From positions 1 through 36,817 of IMG/VR virus record IMGVR_UViG_3300037427_001009: a stretch of 36,817 nt of DNA; one strand, written 5' to 3'. Made by a program: the position numbers and the translations under genes. This document shows positions 17,063 through 23,852 of the stretch, piece after piece. Each line of letters begins with the position of its first letter. The stretch's first letter is position 1. The notes under the pieces were generated by a model that saw only the letters and a list, made by a program, of their open reading frames with translations, did no database searches and was not told the origin of the DNA. Source of the DNA: a virus.

Positions 17063-17244
17063 CCCTTTCTCATGAGACACTAGCAAACTACATACAAACT
17101 AACTTTGGGTTAATCCAACATCATGGTTGGTCATTAACAGAATTGGACTCGATGTATCCATGGGAAAGGGAAATATACATTTCCTTACTATTGCAACACC
17201 TTGAAGACCAAGAGTTGCAATCTAAACAGGCTCAAAATAAATAA
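17056..17244 (+). CDS. 51: gp51-like segment expressed by -1 frameshift from gp26
   Basis: The shifted frame encodes RIALSHETLANYIQTNFG...HHGWSLTELDSMYPWEREIY.., about 62 residues. It is helical and charged, and of the kind found after gp26 in T4-like phages and as the distal part of tail-assembly chaperone pairs. It lacks its own start and ribosome binding site. The reading frame is blocked upstream by a TAG at 17011, so fusion by frameshifting is the simplest expression route. The pair precedes the tape-measure candidate, as the lambda G/GT chaperone pair precedes the tape-measure gene. Confidence 0.75.
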   Translation, partial: RIALSHETLANYIQTNFGLIQHHGWSLTELDSMYPWEREIYISLLLQHLEDQELQSKQAQNK

Positions 17245-17256
17245 TAGGAGAGTATT

Positions 17257-17640
17257 ATGAGTGATGACAGAGAAAGATTTGGTGGAGACATGAGTCGAAA
17301 CGAAGTCGAAATGGACTTATCGAAGTTTATGGAGATGATTCAAGAGAATGGTGCCCTTAAAGATGAGATACGAGACCTTAAAGCAAACGATACAGTGAAC
17401 CCTTGGCAAAAGTGGGTACACCTTGCAAGAACAGTTGATGCATGGAGAATATGGCCTCGTGCATTCTTAAGTGTTTACATATTCTTAGTGTACTATGCAG
17501 CCATTTGGTTCATGGATTTACCAGAACCTTCAATGGAACAATCTGGTCTTATCAGTATTCTGGTAGGTGCTGGAGCAGCATGGTTTGGACTATATGTTAA
17601 TAGTGCAGCTAAAGAACATTCAACTAACAACGAAAAATAG
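17257..17640 (+). CDS. Holin-like membrane protein
   Basis: This 127-aa protein has a polar, acidic N-terminal half (residues 1-50, partly coiled-coil-like: FMEMIQENGALKDEIRDLKAN). It is followed by a conserved amphipathic lead 'WQKWVHLARTVDAWRIWPRAF' (split here), then two membrane helices (about 66-85, LSVYIFLVYYAAIWFMDL; about 97-115, LISILVGAGAAWFGLYV). The layout is common in marine phage proteins annotated as holins. It is the only lysis candidate in the window. AGGAGAG precedes the ATG. The position between the chaperones and the tape measure is unusual, so a tail role is not excluded. Confidence 0.65.
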   Translation: MSDDRERFGGDMSRNEVEMDLSKFMEMIQENGALKDEIRDLKANDTVNPWQKWVHLARTVDAWRIWPRAFLSVYIFLVYYAAIWFMDLPEPSMEQSGLISILVGAGAAWFGLYVNSAAKEHSTNNEK

Positions 17641-17652
17641 ATAAATACTACT

Positions 17653-19611
17653 ATGGCAGAACTAACAGATAGCGAAAAGAAAGCTCAACAAGAAACAATG
17701 GAGCTCCAAGCTAAGTGGTTAGAAACACTTAGTGTTAAGATGGATACTTTGGTCAGCGAGACCAAATCTCAATCTTCTATGGATACTGTTAAAGCTTTTA
17801 AGCAAGCACTGAAAGAAGGTGGTGCATCAACCGAAGATGAGGAAGCATTACAAAATAAACTTGGGTTAATGCAACTTGGTTATTCTGAGGATGATGCAGA
17901 CCTAAGAATATCTGCCAATAAGATGTTGAAATCAAATCAAGAAGAACAAAAAAGACTGACAGATTTACAAGAAGAGTTTGGTGGGTTAACTGCAAGGGAT
18001 AGCACTATTCTCAAGCAACTCAAATATGATGAAGAGAATATGATTAACATGCGTAAGTTTGGTAGGAATCTTTCTGCAATGGAAAAAGGTCTTATGTTCT
18101 TTTCGAAAGATTGGGTTGAAAAGTTATTAGAAGACAGAGCAAACGAAGACTCCCAAATGAATAAACCATGGCAAGGCTTGATGGGAGACTTAAGAGGTGA
18201 CTTTGATAAAGTTACTGCATTTCTAGGGCCTGCTGCTGGTGCAATACAAAACCTACCATTCCTTGGTACTATAGCAAAATTTGCTGGTAATTTCCTCAAG
18301 AAACAAATTGCAAACTTCATTATCTGGAGAAGGGAAAGAAAATTAGACCGAAAACACCAGAAGAAGATAGAAAAACAAAATGCAGACTCCAACAAAATGG
18401 AGAAGAAACAGTTAGAGGATAACTTAAGAAGAGATGCAAAAGCATTCATTGCTCCAACATCAAGTTTGACTGGTGGACTCAATGAACCAGATGTTGAAAA
18501 AGGTGAAAAAGGTGAAGGTGATGGTGGATTGTTTGAAGCTGCTGCTGGAGCAATGGCACTAGGTGCAACTGCACCAATATTTAATCCTGCGACAATGACA
18601 GCATTTGTGACTGCATCTGCACTTGCAGCTGCGGGTCTACTTTTATTAGGTGCTGGTGTTGCAGGCTTTATTGCATTGGTTGGATTAGGTGCTGGTGCAG
18701 CTATTGGTGCATTGATGAAGGGATTTGCAAATGGGATTGCATCGTTTGAAGAAACTGGTGCAAATGACTCCCTTGAGAGGATGGAAAAGATAGACATGGT
18801 TAAGGTTGCAGCTGGTCTTGCAGCGTTGGCTGGTGCATCTGTCCTTAATTCAATTGCTGGATTGATAGACCTATTACCTGGCGATTCAAATGTATATACA
18901 AAACTAGGTGAAGATGCAGCTGGATTTGCAAATGCAATCAATGGTAGTGGATTCATGGACATTGATACTGAAAAGTTCAATAATAGTGTCGATATGTTAT
19001 TTGGTGCATCTATGCAAAGTTCTTTTGCTGGATTCTTATCTTGGTTTAAAGGTGATGCAACACCATTTACTGATATGGGTCAAGATGTTGCTGGATTTGC
19101 AAATGCAGTTAAACCATTCATGGACATGGAAACAGATACCTTTGTAGATAACATAACCAAAATCAAAGAGGCAATGGCAGACTTTGAATTACCAGAGAAT
19201 AAAGATGGATTACTTAAGAGTTTATTTGGTGAGTCTGGTGTTGACCAATTAGCATCCCTTGCAAAAATCAAATTCGTAGACCCTCATCTGGGTTCAAATA
19301 TGGTTGCTTTAGGTGCTGGTGTTAACAGTATATCAGCTGGTCTTGAAGACTTAGATTCTAGTAAACTAAAATCATTTGTCAAACAAATTGATGACTTTGA
19401 GAATATAACTCTAAACTTTGGTGCAAGTCCAACTACTGCTGGTGCAACTTTTGATGTAAAAGGTGGTGGTAAAGCAGAACAAGTCAATAATGTAGTGACA
19501 CAAATTGTACCTACATCAAATCAGATGAGAGTACAAAAGAACTTTGCTGCAACTGGTACTGCACATAGAAACAGTCGTGCAAACCATCACATCCATTCTA
19601 CACTACATTAA
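17653..19611 (+). CDS. Tape measure protein candidate (gp29-like position)
   Basis: This 652-aa protein follows the chaperone pair, as tape-measure genes do. Residues 1-160 are charged and coiled-coil-like. Residues 185-215 are hydrophobic, and 215-260 are very basic (RRERKLDRKHQKKIEKQ). Residues 290-370 are a long Ala/Gly hydrophobic stretch with probable membrane-insertion helices. Three degenerate repeats follow around residues 415-570 (GEDAAGFANAI..MDIDTEKF, GQDVAGFANAV..MDMETDTF, GAGVNSISAG..LDSSKL). The C-terminus is His-rich (HHIHSTLH). This layout fits tape-measure proteins, which set tail length and enter the membrane at infection. Similarity to T4 gp29 (590 aa) is by size and place only. 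There is no Shine-Dalgarno; GATAAATACTACT precedes the ATG. Confidence 0.7.
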   Translation: MAELTDSEKKAQQETMELQAKWLETLSVKMDTLVSETKSQSSMDTVKAFKQALKEGGASTEDEEALQNKLGLMQLGYSEDDADLRISANKMLKSNQEEQKRLTDLQEEFGGLTARDSTILKQLKYDEENMINMRKFGRNLSAMEKGLMFFSKDWVEKLLEDRANEDSQMNKPWQGLMGDLRGDFDKVTAFLGPAAGAIQNLPFLGTIAKFAGNFLKKQIANFIIWRRERKLDRKHQKKIEKQNADSNKMEKKQLEDNLRRDAKAFIAPTSSLTGGLNEPDVEKGEKGEGDGGLFEAAAGAMALGATAPIFNPATMTAFVTASALAAAGLLLLGAGVAGFIALVGLGAGAAIGALMKGFANGIASFEETGANDSLERMEKIDMVKVAAGLAALAGASVLNSIAGLIDLLPGDSNVYTKLGEDAAGFANAINGSGFMDIDTEKFNNSVDMLFGASMQSSFAGFLSWFKGDATPFTDMGQDVAGFANAVKPFMDMETDTFVDNITKIKEAMADFELPENKDGLLKSLFGESGVDQLASLAKIKFVDPHLGSNMVALGAGVNSISAGLEDLDSSKLKSFVKQIDDFENITLNFGASPTTAGATFDVKGGGKAEQVNNVVTQIVPTSNQMRVQKNFAATGTAHRNSRANHHIHSTLH

Positions 19612-19807
19612 CCTTAGTAAAGGTCACTAAAGAATCATCATCCACTTCAACTAGAATGTGGTCACCCTCTTTCCAATTACCTTGTGTTAAGGTATCAAGA
19701 GTTAACTCTGAATCTAATTGTATCTTACAATCTTCTGTTCTGTAGATATCATAATCTGCGAATGTAATTTTACCTACCGAGTAGGTCTCGTACTTGGAAT
19801 AACTCAT
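19598..19807 (-). CDS. Small unknown protein
   Basis: This 69-aa acidic protein with mostly beta-type sequence (ILVEVDDDSLVTFTKVNVV at the end) has a good ribosome binding site (GGAGAA) before its ATG. Its 3' end overlaps the tape-measure gene by 14 bases on the opposite strand. It is the last gene of the short leftward unit that begins with the structured leader at 20206. No family recognised. Confidence 0.65.
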   Translation of the reverse strand: MSYSKYETYSVGKITFADYDIYRTEDCKIQLDSELTLDTLTQGNWKEGDHILVEVDDDSLVTFTKVNVV

Positions 19808-19819
19808 GATGTTATTCTC

Positions 19820-20020
19820 CTATTCTGATTTGTATTTTTGGTGTCTTGGAATGACTTTGGTTTTATCCTTATGGACTCGTGTTACACTATGGTCTGGTTG
19901 ATGCTTGCGTGACTTTATATCTGGTTTCTTCTTACCGAAGATTTTTTCCCAGTTATCACCATACAGTTCTTCATTAGAATCTCTTCTCTTAGAACCTTTG
20001 CCACCATGCCAGTTACTCAT
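19820..20020 (-). CDS. Small basic protein conserved in T4-like phages
   Basis: This 66-aa, Lys/Arg-rich protein has the segment 'GGKGSKRRDSNEELYGDNWEKIFGKK', here quoted in parts as GGKGSKRRDSN and YGDNWEKIFGKK. That pattern recurs among T4-like marine phages. It has no enzyme motif; the charge suggests nucleic-acid contact. It lies directly downstream of a long GC-enriched leader and a late promoter. Confidence 0.7.
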   Translation of the reverse strand: MSNWHGGKGSKRRDSNEELYGDNWEKIFGKKKPDIKSRKHQPDHSVTRVHKDKTKVIPRHQKYKSE

Positions 20021-20206
20021 TATCTTGTCTCTTGGAAAAATTAGAATTGTTAAACCTGCCCCTCAGTCCCGCAGTCTAACCGATATCCTCTGCCGCATTT
20101 GATATCTTACCTCGATATGTATACCCAAACCTCTGCCATCCTACTTGGTATAACTCTCTGGGTCTCAGTGTTAACCCAGTCCCCTCAATCCTATTAGTGC
20201 ATAGTA
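20021..20206 (-). ncRNA. Structured leader / candidate non-coding RNA
   Basis: A gene-free stretch of about 185 nt lies between a late promoter and the 66-aa gene. By my count 20041-20200 is about 46% G+C, clearly above the AT-rich surroundings. On the minus strand several hairpins are visible in order: CUGGGU/ACCCAG (10-nt loop); UAUACC/GGUAUA; AUAUC/GAUAU or the competing GAUAUC/GAUAUC; and UUAGACUGC/GCAG-G-UUUAA (nine pairs, one bulge). GGCAGAGG occurs twice. Two tiny frames of 10 and 11 codons exist but lack convincing ribosome binding sites. It could be a stable RNA or a regulatory 5' leader. Confidence 0.55.
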
Positions 20207-20214
20207 TATTTATA
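20207..20214 (-). promoter_or_regulatory. Late promoter before the structured leader
   Basis: The plus strand reads TATTTATA, i.e. TATAAATA leftward. It lies in the gap just downstream of gp32, so it separates the late leader and small-gene unit from the gp32 transcript. Expected start near 20201. Confidence 0.65.
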
Positions 20215-20241
20215 ATTCAATAACTTTAGGATTGCGTATCC

Positions 20242-21132
20242 TTACACATCATTTGCAAGTTTTTGGAAGTATGAGAGTGACTCATCTTCATCTACATCTG
20301 CACTTGCAGTTGTAGGTTCTACAATTGATGGTTCTGGACTTGGAAATGCAACATCATCCATATCAGATGCAACCGAAGCTGCAGTTGATGTTGATGCTGT
20401 CATCCCTAAAACTCTGTCGAGTTTTTGTTTGAGTTCATCATACGATTTGAACTCACTTGGTGCAATCACATCCTTTAATGAATGTTGACTATTCCAGATT
20501 GCTTCCAGTTTTTCATCATCCTCTGATAATGGTTTTGCAGTTGCAAACTCTGATTTATCATAGTTCCAGTAGCCATCTACTTTACGAACTTTAATTTTAA
20601 AGTCTGCACCTTCCCATAAATCAAATGGATTTAATGGTGTTTCATCTTGAAACTGTGGTTGCATTCTGTCTTTCAACATCTCGAAGATTTTCTTTCCATA
20701 TCTGAAAAGCATAACCTTTCCTTCATTTTCTGGATGAGTTGGGTCAGAAACTACAAGAATGTTTGACACATAGTGCAACCTTCTTTTTTGTTTCCTTGCA
20801 ATATCCTTGTTTGACTCAATACCAGAGTTCCACAATTCAGTATTGTGTTCTGACACTGGGTCTTTATCATTAAGAGTCGTTAGAGACTTCTCAATGTACC
20901 ATCCACCTGGCCCTTGGAAGCCATGGTCAAAGTATTGAATCCAAGGCATATCCTCGTTTTGAGGTGCTGGTAGGAATCTTACAACTGCATAACCATTACC
21001 AGTCTTATCTAAGTCGATTTTCCAGTATCGTTCATCGTTGTAGGATTTAGTTTCACCACTAGAAACCTTTTCTAATGATGCTTGTAAGGTGTCGAATCCA
21101 CCTCTAGATTTTTTTAAGTCTTGAAATGACAT
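20242..21132 (-). CDS. 32: Single-stranded DNA-binding protein gp32, without zinc site
   Basis: This 296-aa protein compares with 301 aa in T4. gp32 coats single-stranded DNA in replication, recombination and repair. The N-terminal basic/cooperativity region (residues 1-20), the core with 'YVSNILVVSDPTHPENEGKV' and 'LFRYGKKIFEMLKDRM' (about 120-155), 'WEGADFKIKVRKVDGYWNYDKSEF' split around 170-195, and the acidic C-terminal tail (DVDEDESL) are all present. The zinc-binding segment of T4 (CPVC..) is replaced by DPVSEHNTELWNSG, and the whole protein has no cysteine. The start has GAGGAT 6 nt upstream; TATAAT-like sequence near 21170 may be its own promoter. A small hairpin AGGAT/ATCCT lies at the stop (20228-20242). 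Confidence 0.93.
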   Translation of the reverse strand: MSFQDLKKSRGGFDTLQASLEKVSSGETKSYNDERYWKIDLDKTGNGYAVVRFLPAPQNEDMPWIQYFDHGFQGPGGWYIEKSLTTLNDKDPVSEHNTELWNSGIESNKDIARKQKRRLHYVSNILVVSDPTHPENEGKVMLFRYGKKIFEMLKDRMQPQFQDETPLNPFDLWEGADFKIKVRKVDGYWNYDKSEFATAKPLSEDDEKLEAIWNSQHSLKDVIAPSEFKSYDELKQKLDRVLGMTASTSTAASVASDMDDVAFPSPEPSIVEPTTASADVDEDESLSYFQKLANDV

Positions 21133-21179
21133 ATATTTATCCTCGTATTTGCATTGTATTGCATTTTATTACTATTATA

Positions 21180-21995
21180 TTAAACTAAGTATTGTTCCAA
21201 AGGTTCAACACTTAATTCATCCTTCATTATATAATAATCTATGTTTTGGAATCTGTCAACTAAAATCTTTAGTTGTTCTGTCTGGGATATCCAACCTTGG
21301 TCACCAGTCTCAACAAGTCTGTTGTTCTCTGGGTCGTCTTCTGTCCCATAACATTCAGTTCCAGCATAGATGTTATTATATTTAGTCGTATCGTAATTCC
21401 AAATAGAATCAAATCCGACAAAAACTACATTACTGTAGTCGTGGTTCATAGATGCCATTGCAGCTGCAGTAGTACCTGCGAACCAATTCTCAAATAGATG
21501 GTAGTCATCATCTGGCCCACCAACACTTGAAATCTTATAGTCATTCTCTACTCCTATTGCTTGCATTTCTAGGATACCAATGTTTCCATTACCTTTTCCA
21601 TGCATAGTCACTTTAGAATGACTTGGGTCTATCCACTCTTTTACTGGGACACCCATTGTTCCTTTAATCATGTTATACTCTTCATGTCCTAATGGGTCAT
21701 CCCATTCTCCAGAGAAATAACATTTGTTGTATTTTGGATACTTTGTCTTACAACATTCACCCATGATACTTACATCTACTATTGTAAGATAATCTGGAGT
21801 GTAGTCTCTAAACAGTGCATTACAACCCCATATGTCTCCACCAAGCAACTCTAAGTCTAATCCTATCCTAGACTGACCATTACCTATGATGTATGCAGTT
21901 CCATTTTCTGGTAACTTCACATTACTAATATAGATTCCTTGCTTATTTAAGTCTTGCCAACTTTGTGCTTCAAAATCAAGAGTCTCAAGAGTCAT
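21180..21995 (-). CDS. Rossmann-like protein (DUF115/MptE-like), unknown substrate
   Basis: This 271-aa protein overlaps the end of gp59 by 11 bases. 'AYIIGNGQSRIGLDLELLGGDIWGCNALFRDY' (from residue 29, quoted in parts: YIIGNGQSRIGLDL, IWGCNALFRDYTPDYLTIVD) is a nucleotide-binding-like start. It is also seen in DUF115 / 6-hydroxymethylpterin pyrophosphokinase-like and flagellin-glycosylation proteins. 'AGTTAAAMASMNHDYSNVVFVGFDS' near residue 170 is the second typical element. It is inserted between gp59 and gp32, which are adjacent in T4. Sugar transfer or nucleotide-linked modification are possibilities; the sequence does not decide. Confidence 0.55.
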   Translation of the reverse strand: MTLETLDFEAQSWQDLNKQGIYISNVKLPENGTAYIIGNGQSRIGLDLELLGGDIWGCNALFRDYTPDYLTIVDVSIMGECCKTKYPKYNKCYFSGEWDDPLGHEEYNMIKGTMGVPVKEWIDPSHSKVTMHGKGNGNIGILEMQAIGVENDYKISSVGGPDDDYHLFENWFAGTTAAAMASMNHDYSNVVFVGFDSIWNYDTTKYNNIYAGTECYGTEDDPENNRLVETGDQGWISQTEQLKILVDRFQNIDYYIMKDELSVEPLEQYLV

Positions 21996-22572
21996 ATACT
22001 TCTAATACCTTCTGTTTCAATTTGTCTTGGTTATATCCAATGAATCCTTTTGTCTTCTGGATTCGTTGTTTAAGTTCAGGCCATACATATTGTTCTGTTA
22101 TCTTTATGCTGGAACTCCATTGTAAGAGGGAGTCCAATAATACTCCAGTTCCAAATGATATGGATTTTGATAACAAAGACTGAACGATGATAGGATGACT
22201 AGAACCAGTATTAACAAATAAGCTGTCCAGAACTCCTTCAAGTGAGTTAAGATATCTGATATCTTTTTCGAAACAGTAGAGAAGAGATTGGTTGTACTTC
22301 TTCCACTCTGTATAGTTTTCTTTTGATTCTTCACCGAATAAATCTCCTACCCAAAAATCCTTGTACATGAAGTTTGCAATATAGAAATCCTTAAGTTGTC
22401 CATTGTGTTGTTTCCTAAGTTTTGCAAACTGGAACTTATCGTTCCTCTTGAGATAACTCTCAAATGATGCAGACACTTTTCCATTGTACTTGTTGAAATC
22501 ATAATCTGAATTATAATGTAATTTTATACCAAGATAAAGTTTGTAACTTTCATATCCAAATCTTGCATCCAC
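21985..22572 (-). CDS. 59: Helicase loader gp59
   Basis: The 195-aa length compares with 217 in T4. gp59 loads the gp41 helicase on gp32-covered forks. Shared features include 'YESYKLYLGIKLHYNSDYDFNKYNGKV' (T4: VYKLYLMIKQHMNGKYDVIKYN), 'RNDKFQFAKLRKQ', 'FYIANFMYKDFWVGDL' (T4: FISNLVANQDAWIGDI), and 'QSLLSKSISFGTGVLLDSLL' (T4: KLLQSNIISFETFILLDSFL), quoted in parts. It lies between bS21 and the Rossmann-like gene within the T4-type 33-59-32 cluster. Confidence 0.92.
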   Translation of the reverse strand: MDARFGYESYKLYLGIKLHYNSDYDFNKYNGKVSASFESYLKRNDKFQFAKLRKQHNGQLKDFYIANFMYKDFWVGDLFGEESKENYTEWKKYNQSLLYCFEKDIRYLNSLEGVLDSLFVNTGSSHPIIVQSLLSKSISFGTGVLLDSLLQWSSSIKITEQYVWPELKQRIQKTKGFIGYNQDKLKQKVLEVYDS

Positions 22573-22575
22573 CTA

Positions 22576-22854
22576 CTAATTCCTATGTGTTCTTTTGTAG
22601 TGTTCAAGTGCAGCTTGTTCTCTCCACTTATTAATCTTGATTTGTCTTTTCCAATCGTTCTTCTTTTTCTGTCTTTTTGCAGAAGGTTTTTCATAGTATT
22701 GTCTCTTACGAACCTCTGCAACTATTCCATCTCGTTCACACTTCTTCTTGAATCGTCTAAACAAAACATCAAATGGTGGTGGCCCAGATGGTTTCTTTGG
22801 TTTTCTTCCCCATTCCTTTTGTCTTTGTGGTCTACGATTGTCAAACTTCTTCAT
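22576..22854 (-). CDS. rpsU: Ribosomal protein bS21 homologue
   Basis: This 92-aa protein has residues 27-62 matching bacterial bS21: '[22 protein letters not shown]' in parts ([33 protein letters not shown]) versus E. coli [34 protein letters not shown]. It is followed by the usual very basic helix. An extra basic, Pro-rich N-terminus of about 25 residues precedes it. bS21 binds the 30S platform next to the anti-Shine-Dalgarno and helps initiation; phage copies could replace the host protein. It overlaps gp33 by four bases (ATGA), so translation is coupled to a late-transcription factor. Confidence 0.93.
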   Translation of the reverse strand: MKKFDNRRPQRQKEWGRKPKKPSGPPPFDVLFRRFKKKCERDGIVAEVRKRQYYEKPSAKRQKKKNDWKRQIKINKWREQAALEHYKRTHRN

Positions 22855-23081
22855 ATTGGTAATTTACCTTTTCCTTTCTTTGCATTTGGTTTTAATAGAT
22901 TGTAAGATAACGCATCACTTTCAATCTTTTGTTTAAGAGGTGGAGTGATTAGATTCTTTACTGATTCTGGGTCAAGGTGTTGTGTTTCACAAAAATGCAC
23001 GATTGCATCAATGTAGTTCAATCTCTTTGTCAATACTATATTCTCAATTTGTTCTGCAAACCTTTTCTTGGTCAAAATCAT
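22851..23081 (-). CDS. 33: Late transcription co-activator gp33
   Basis: This 76-aa protein is identified from place (directly before gp59 and gp32, T4 order 33-59-32) and from pattern. The N-terminal '[29 protein letters not shown]' is helical and typical of cyanophage gp33 (quoted in parts: [24 protein letters not shown]). '[19 protein letters not shown]' and a basic C-terminal tail ending KLPI follow. gp33 bridges RNA polymerase and the sliding clamp at TATAAATA promoters. It is shorter than T4 gp33 (112 aa). A sigma70-type promoter sits just upstream. Confidence 0.75.
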   Translation of the reverse strand: MILTKKRFAEQIENIVLTKRLNYIDAIVHFCETQHLDPESVKNLITPPLKQKIESDALSYNLLKPNAKKGKGKLPI

Positions 23082-23110
23082 ATAATCACTTTTATTTTCA
23101 TTACTATATT

Positions 23111-23138
23111 AGTATACTACAGAACTGATATCTGTCAA
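23111..23138 (-). promoter_or_regulatory. Sigma70-type promoter for gp33-bS21-gp59
   Basis: TTGACA (plus-strand 23133-23138) and TATACT (23111-23116), spaced by 16 bases, lie in the 60-nt gap between iscU and gp33. The expected start near 23104 gives a leader of about 23 nt. Confidence 0.7.
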
Positions 23139-23141
23139 GTT

Positions 23142-23606
23142 TTATTTTTGTATAGGATACTCATTAAACTCTCTGCACTGGTCACTTCCATATCGTTGGT
23201 TGTGTCTTCTATATTTGGTTTTCTCTTCCCAGTTTTCGATTGCTTTTCTGATTCCTTCTTCTGCAAGGACTGAACAGTGGAGTTTGATTGGTGGTAATTC
23301 GAGTGCATCTGCAATCTCTTTGTCTTTGATAAGTTTTGCTTGGTCGATAGTTTTGCCTTTAAGCATTTCAACAAACATTGTACTGGATGCAATTGCAGAA
23401 CCACATCCATAAGTTTTGAATTTGACATCTTCTATTGTGTCTCCATTCATTTTTAAATCAAGTTTCATTACATCACCACATGCAGGAGCCCCAACCATTC
23501 CAGTTGCAACATTAGGGTCATTGGGGTCAAACCTTCCAACAGAATGTTTTTGTGGGTTCTCTAACACATCGTTGAATCTATCTACTACTTTTTTTGAATA
23601 TGCCAT
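23142..23606 (-). CDS. iscU: Fe-S cluster assembly scaffold IscU
   Basis: This 154-aa protein is closely similar to bacterial IscU (about 128 aa). IscU receives sulfur from IscS, builds [2Fe-2S] clusters and hands them on with HscA/HscB. All functional residues are kept: Cys and Asp of GAPACGDV, Cys of TYGCGSAIASS, and His-Cys of LHCSVLAEE. The HscA-recognition motif LPPIK directly precedes the latter (LPPVK in E. coli). Additions are a short insertion near residue 18 and a 25-residue polar C-terminal extension with one extra Cys. It lies upstream of gp33 on the same strand, with a divergent micro-gene on the other side; GAAAATATTTTC, a perfect 12-bp palindrome, is at 23611-23622. Confidence 0.95.
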   Translation of the reverse strand: MAYSKKVVDRFNDVLENPQKHSVGRFDPNDPNVATGMVGAPACGDVMKLDLKMNGDTIEDVKFKTYGCGSAIASSTMFVEMLKGKTIDQAKLIKDKEIADALELPPIKLHCSVLAEEGIRKAIENWEEKTKYRRHNQRYGSDQCREFNEYPIQK

Positions 23607-23625
23607 AATTGAAAATATTTTCCCT

Positions 23626-23633
23626 TATAAATA
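23626..23633 (+). promoter_or_regulatory. Possible late promoter for the lone plus-strand micro-gene
   Basis: An exact TATAAATA lies on the plus strand in the divergent iscU/micro-gene region, about 75 nt before the micro-gene ATG. A weaker sigma70-like pair (TTGTAA 23658, TATTAT 23681, spacing 17) also exists, so which one acts is open. Confidence 0.45.
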
Positions 23634-23708
23634 TAGGTGATAATTATTCATAACTCGTTGTAATTTATCATTATACTAACTATTATTTATAAGGAGACCG
23701 AACCTAAA

Positions 23709-23852
23709 ATGAGTCGTGCTATTACCTATATCTATGAACACCGATGCGAAATCTGTAAGAACATTAGAGAACTAACTGAATTCTCGTTCTACATGTTAGC
23801 ACCGATGGCTGTGCCGTTTTTAATAATCTGGTTGTCATCAACTAATTTCTAA
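23709..23852 (+). CDS. Micro-gene: CxxC plus one membrane helix
   Basis: This 47-aa protein is the only plus-strand gene between 20 and 37 kb. Residues 11-17 read HRCEICK, a CxxC pair that could bind metal or be redox active. Residues 27-43 are one membrane helix (FYMLAPMAVPFLIIWLS). AAGGAG starts 18 nt before the ATG (spacing 12). Its stop overlaps the stop of the opposite-strand nuclease gene by four bases. No family recognised. Confidence 0.6.
   Translation: MSRAITYIYEHRCEICKNIRELTEFSFYMLAPMAVPFLIIWLSSTNF

Noticed and set aside
17062-17256. A separate gp51 gene with its own start
   Set aside because: The frame has no ATG, GTG or TTG with a ribosome binding site near its beginning, and the first ATG (17152) would remove half of the conserved segment.
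17937-18980. Long open frame of 347 codons antisense to the tape-measure gene
   Set aside because: It mirrors the Ala/Gly/Ser codon pattern of the sense gene, has no ribosome binding site, and produces a low-complexity Ala/Pro/Ser/Asn sequence.
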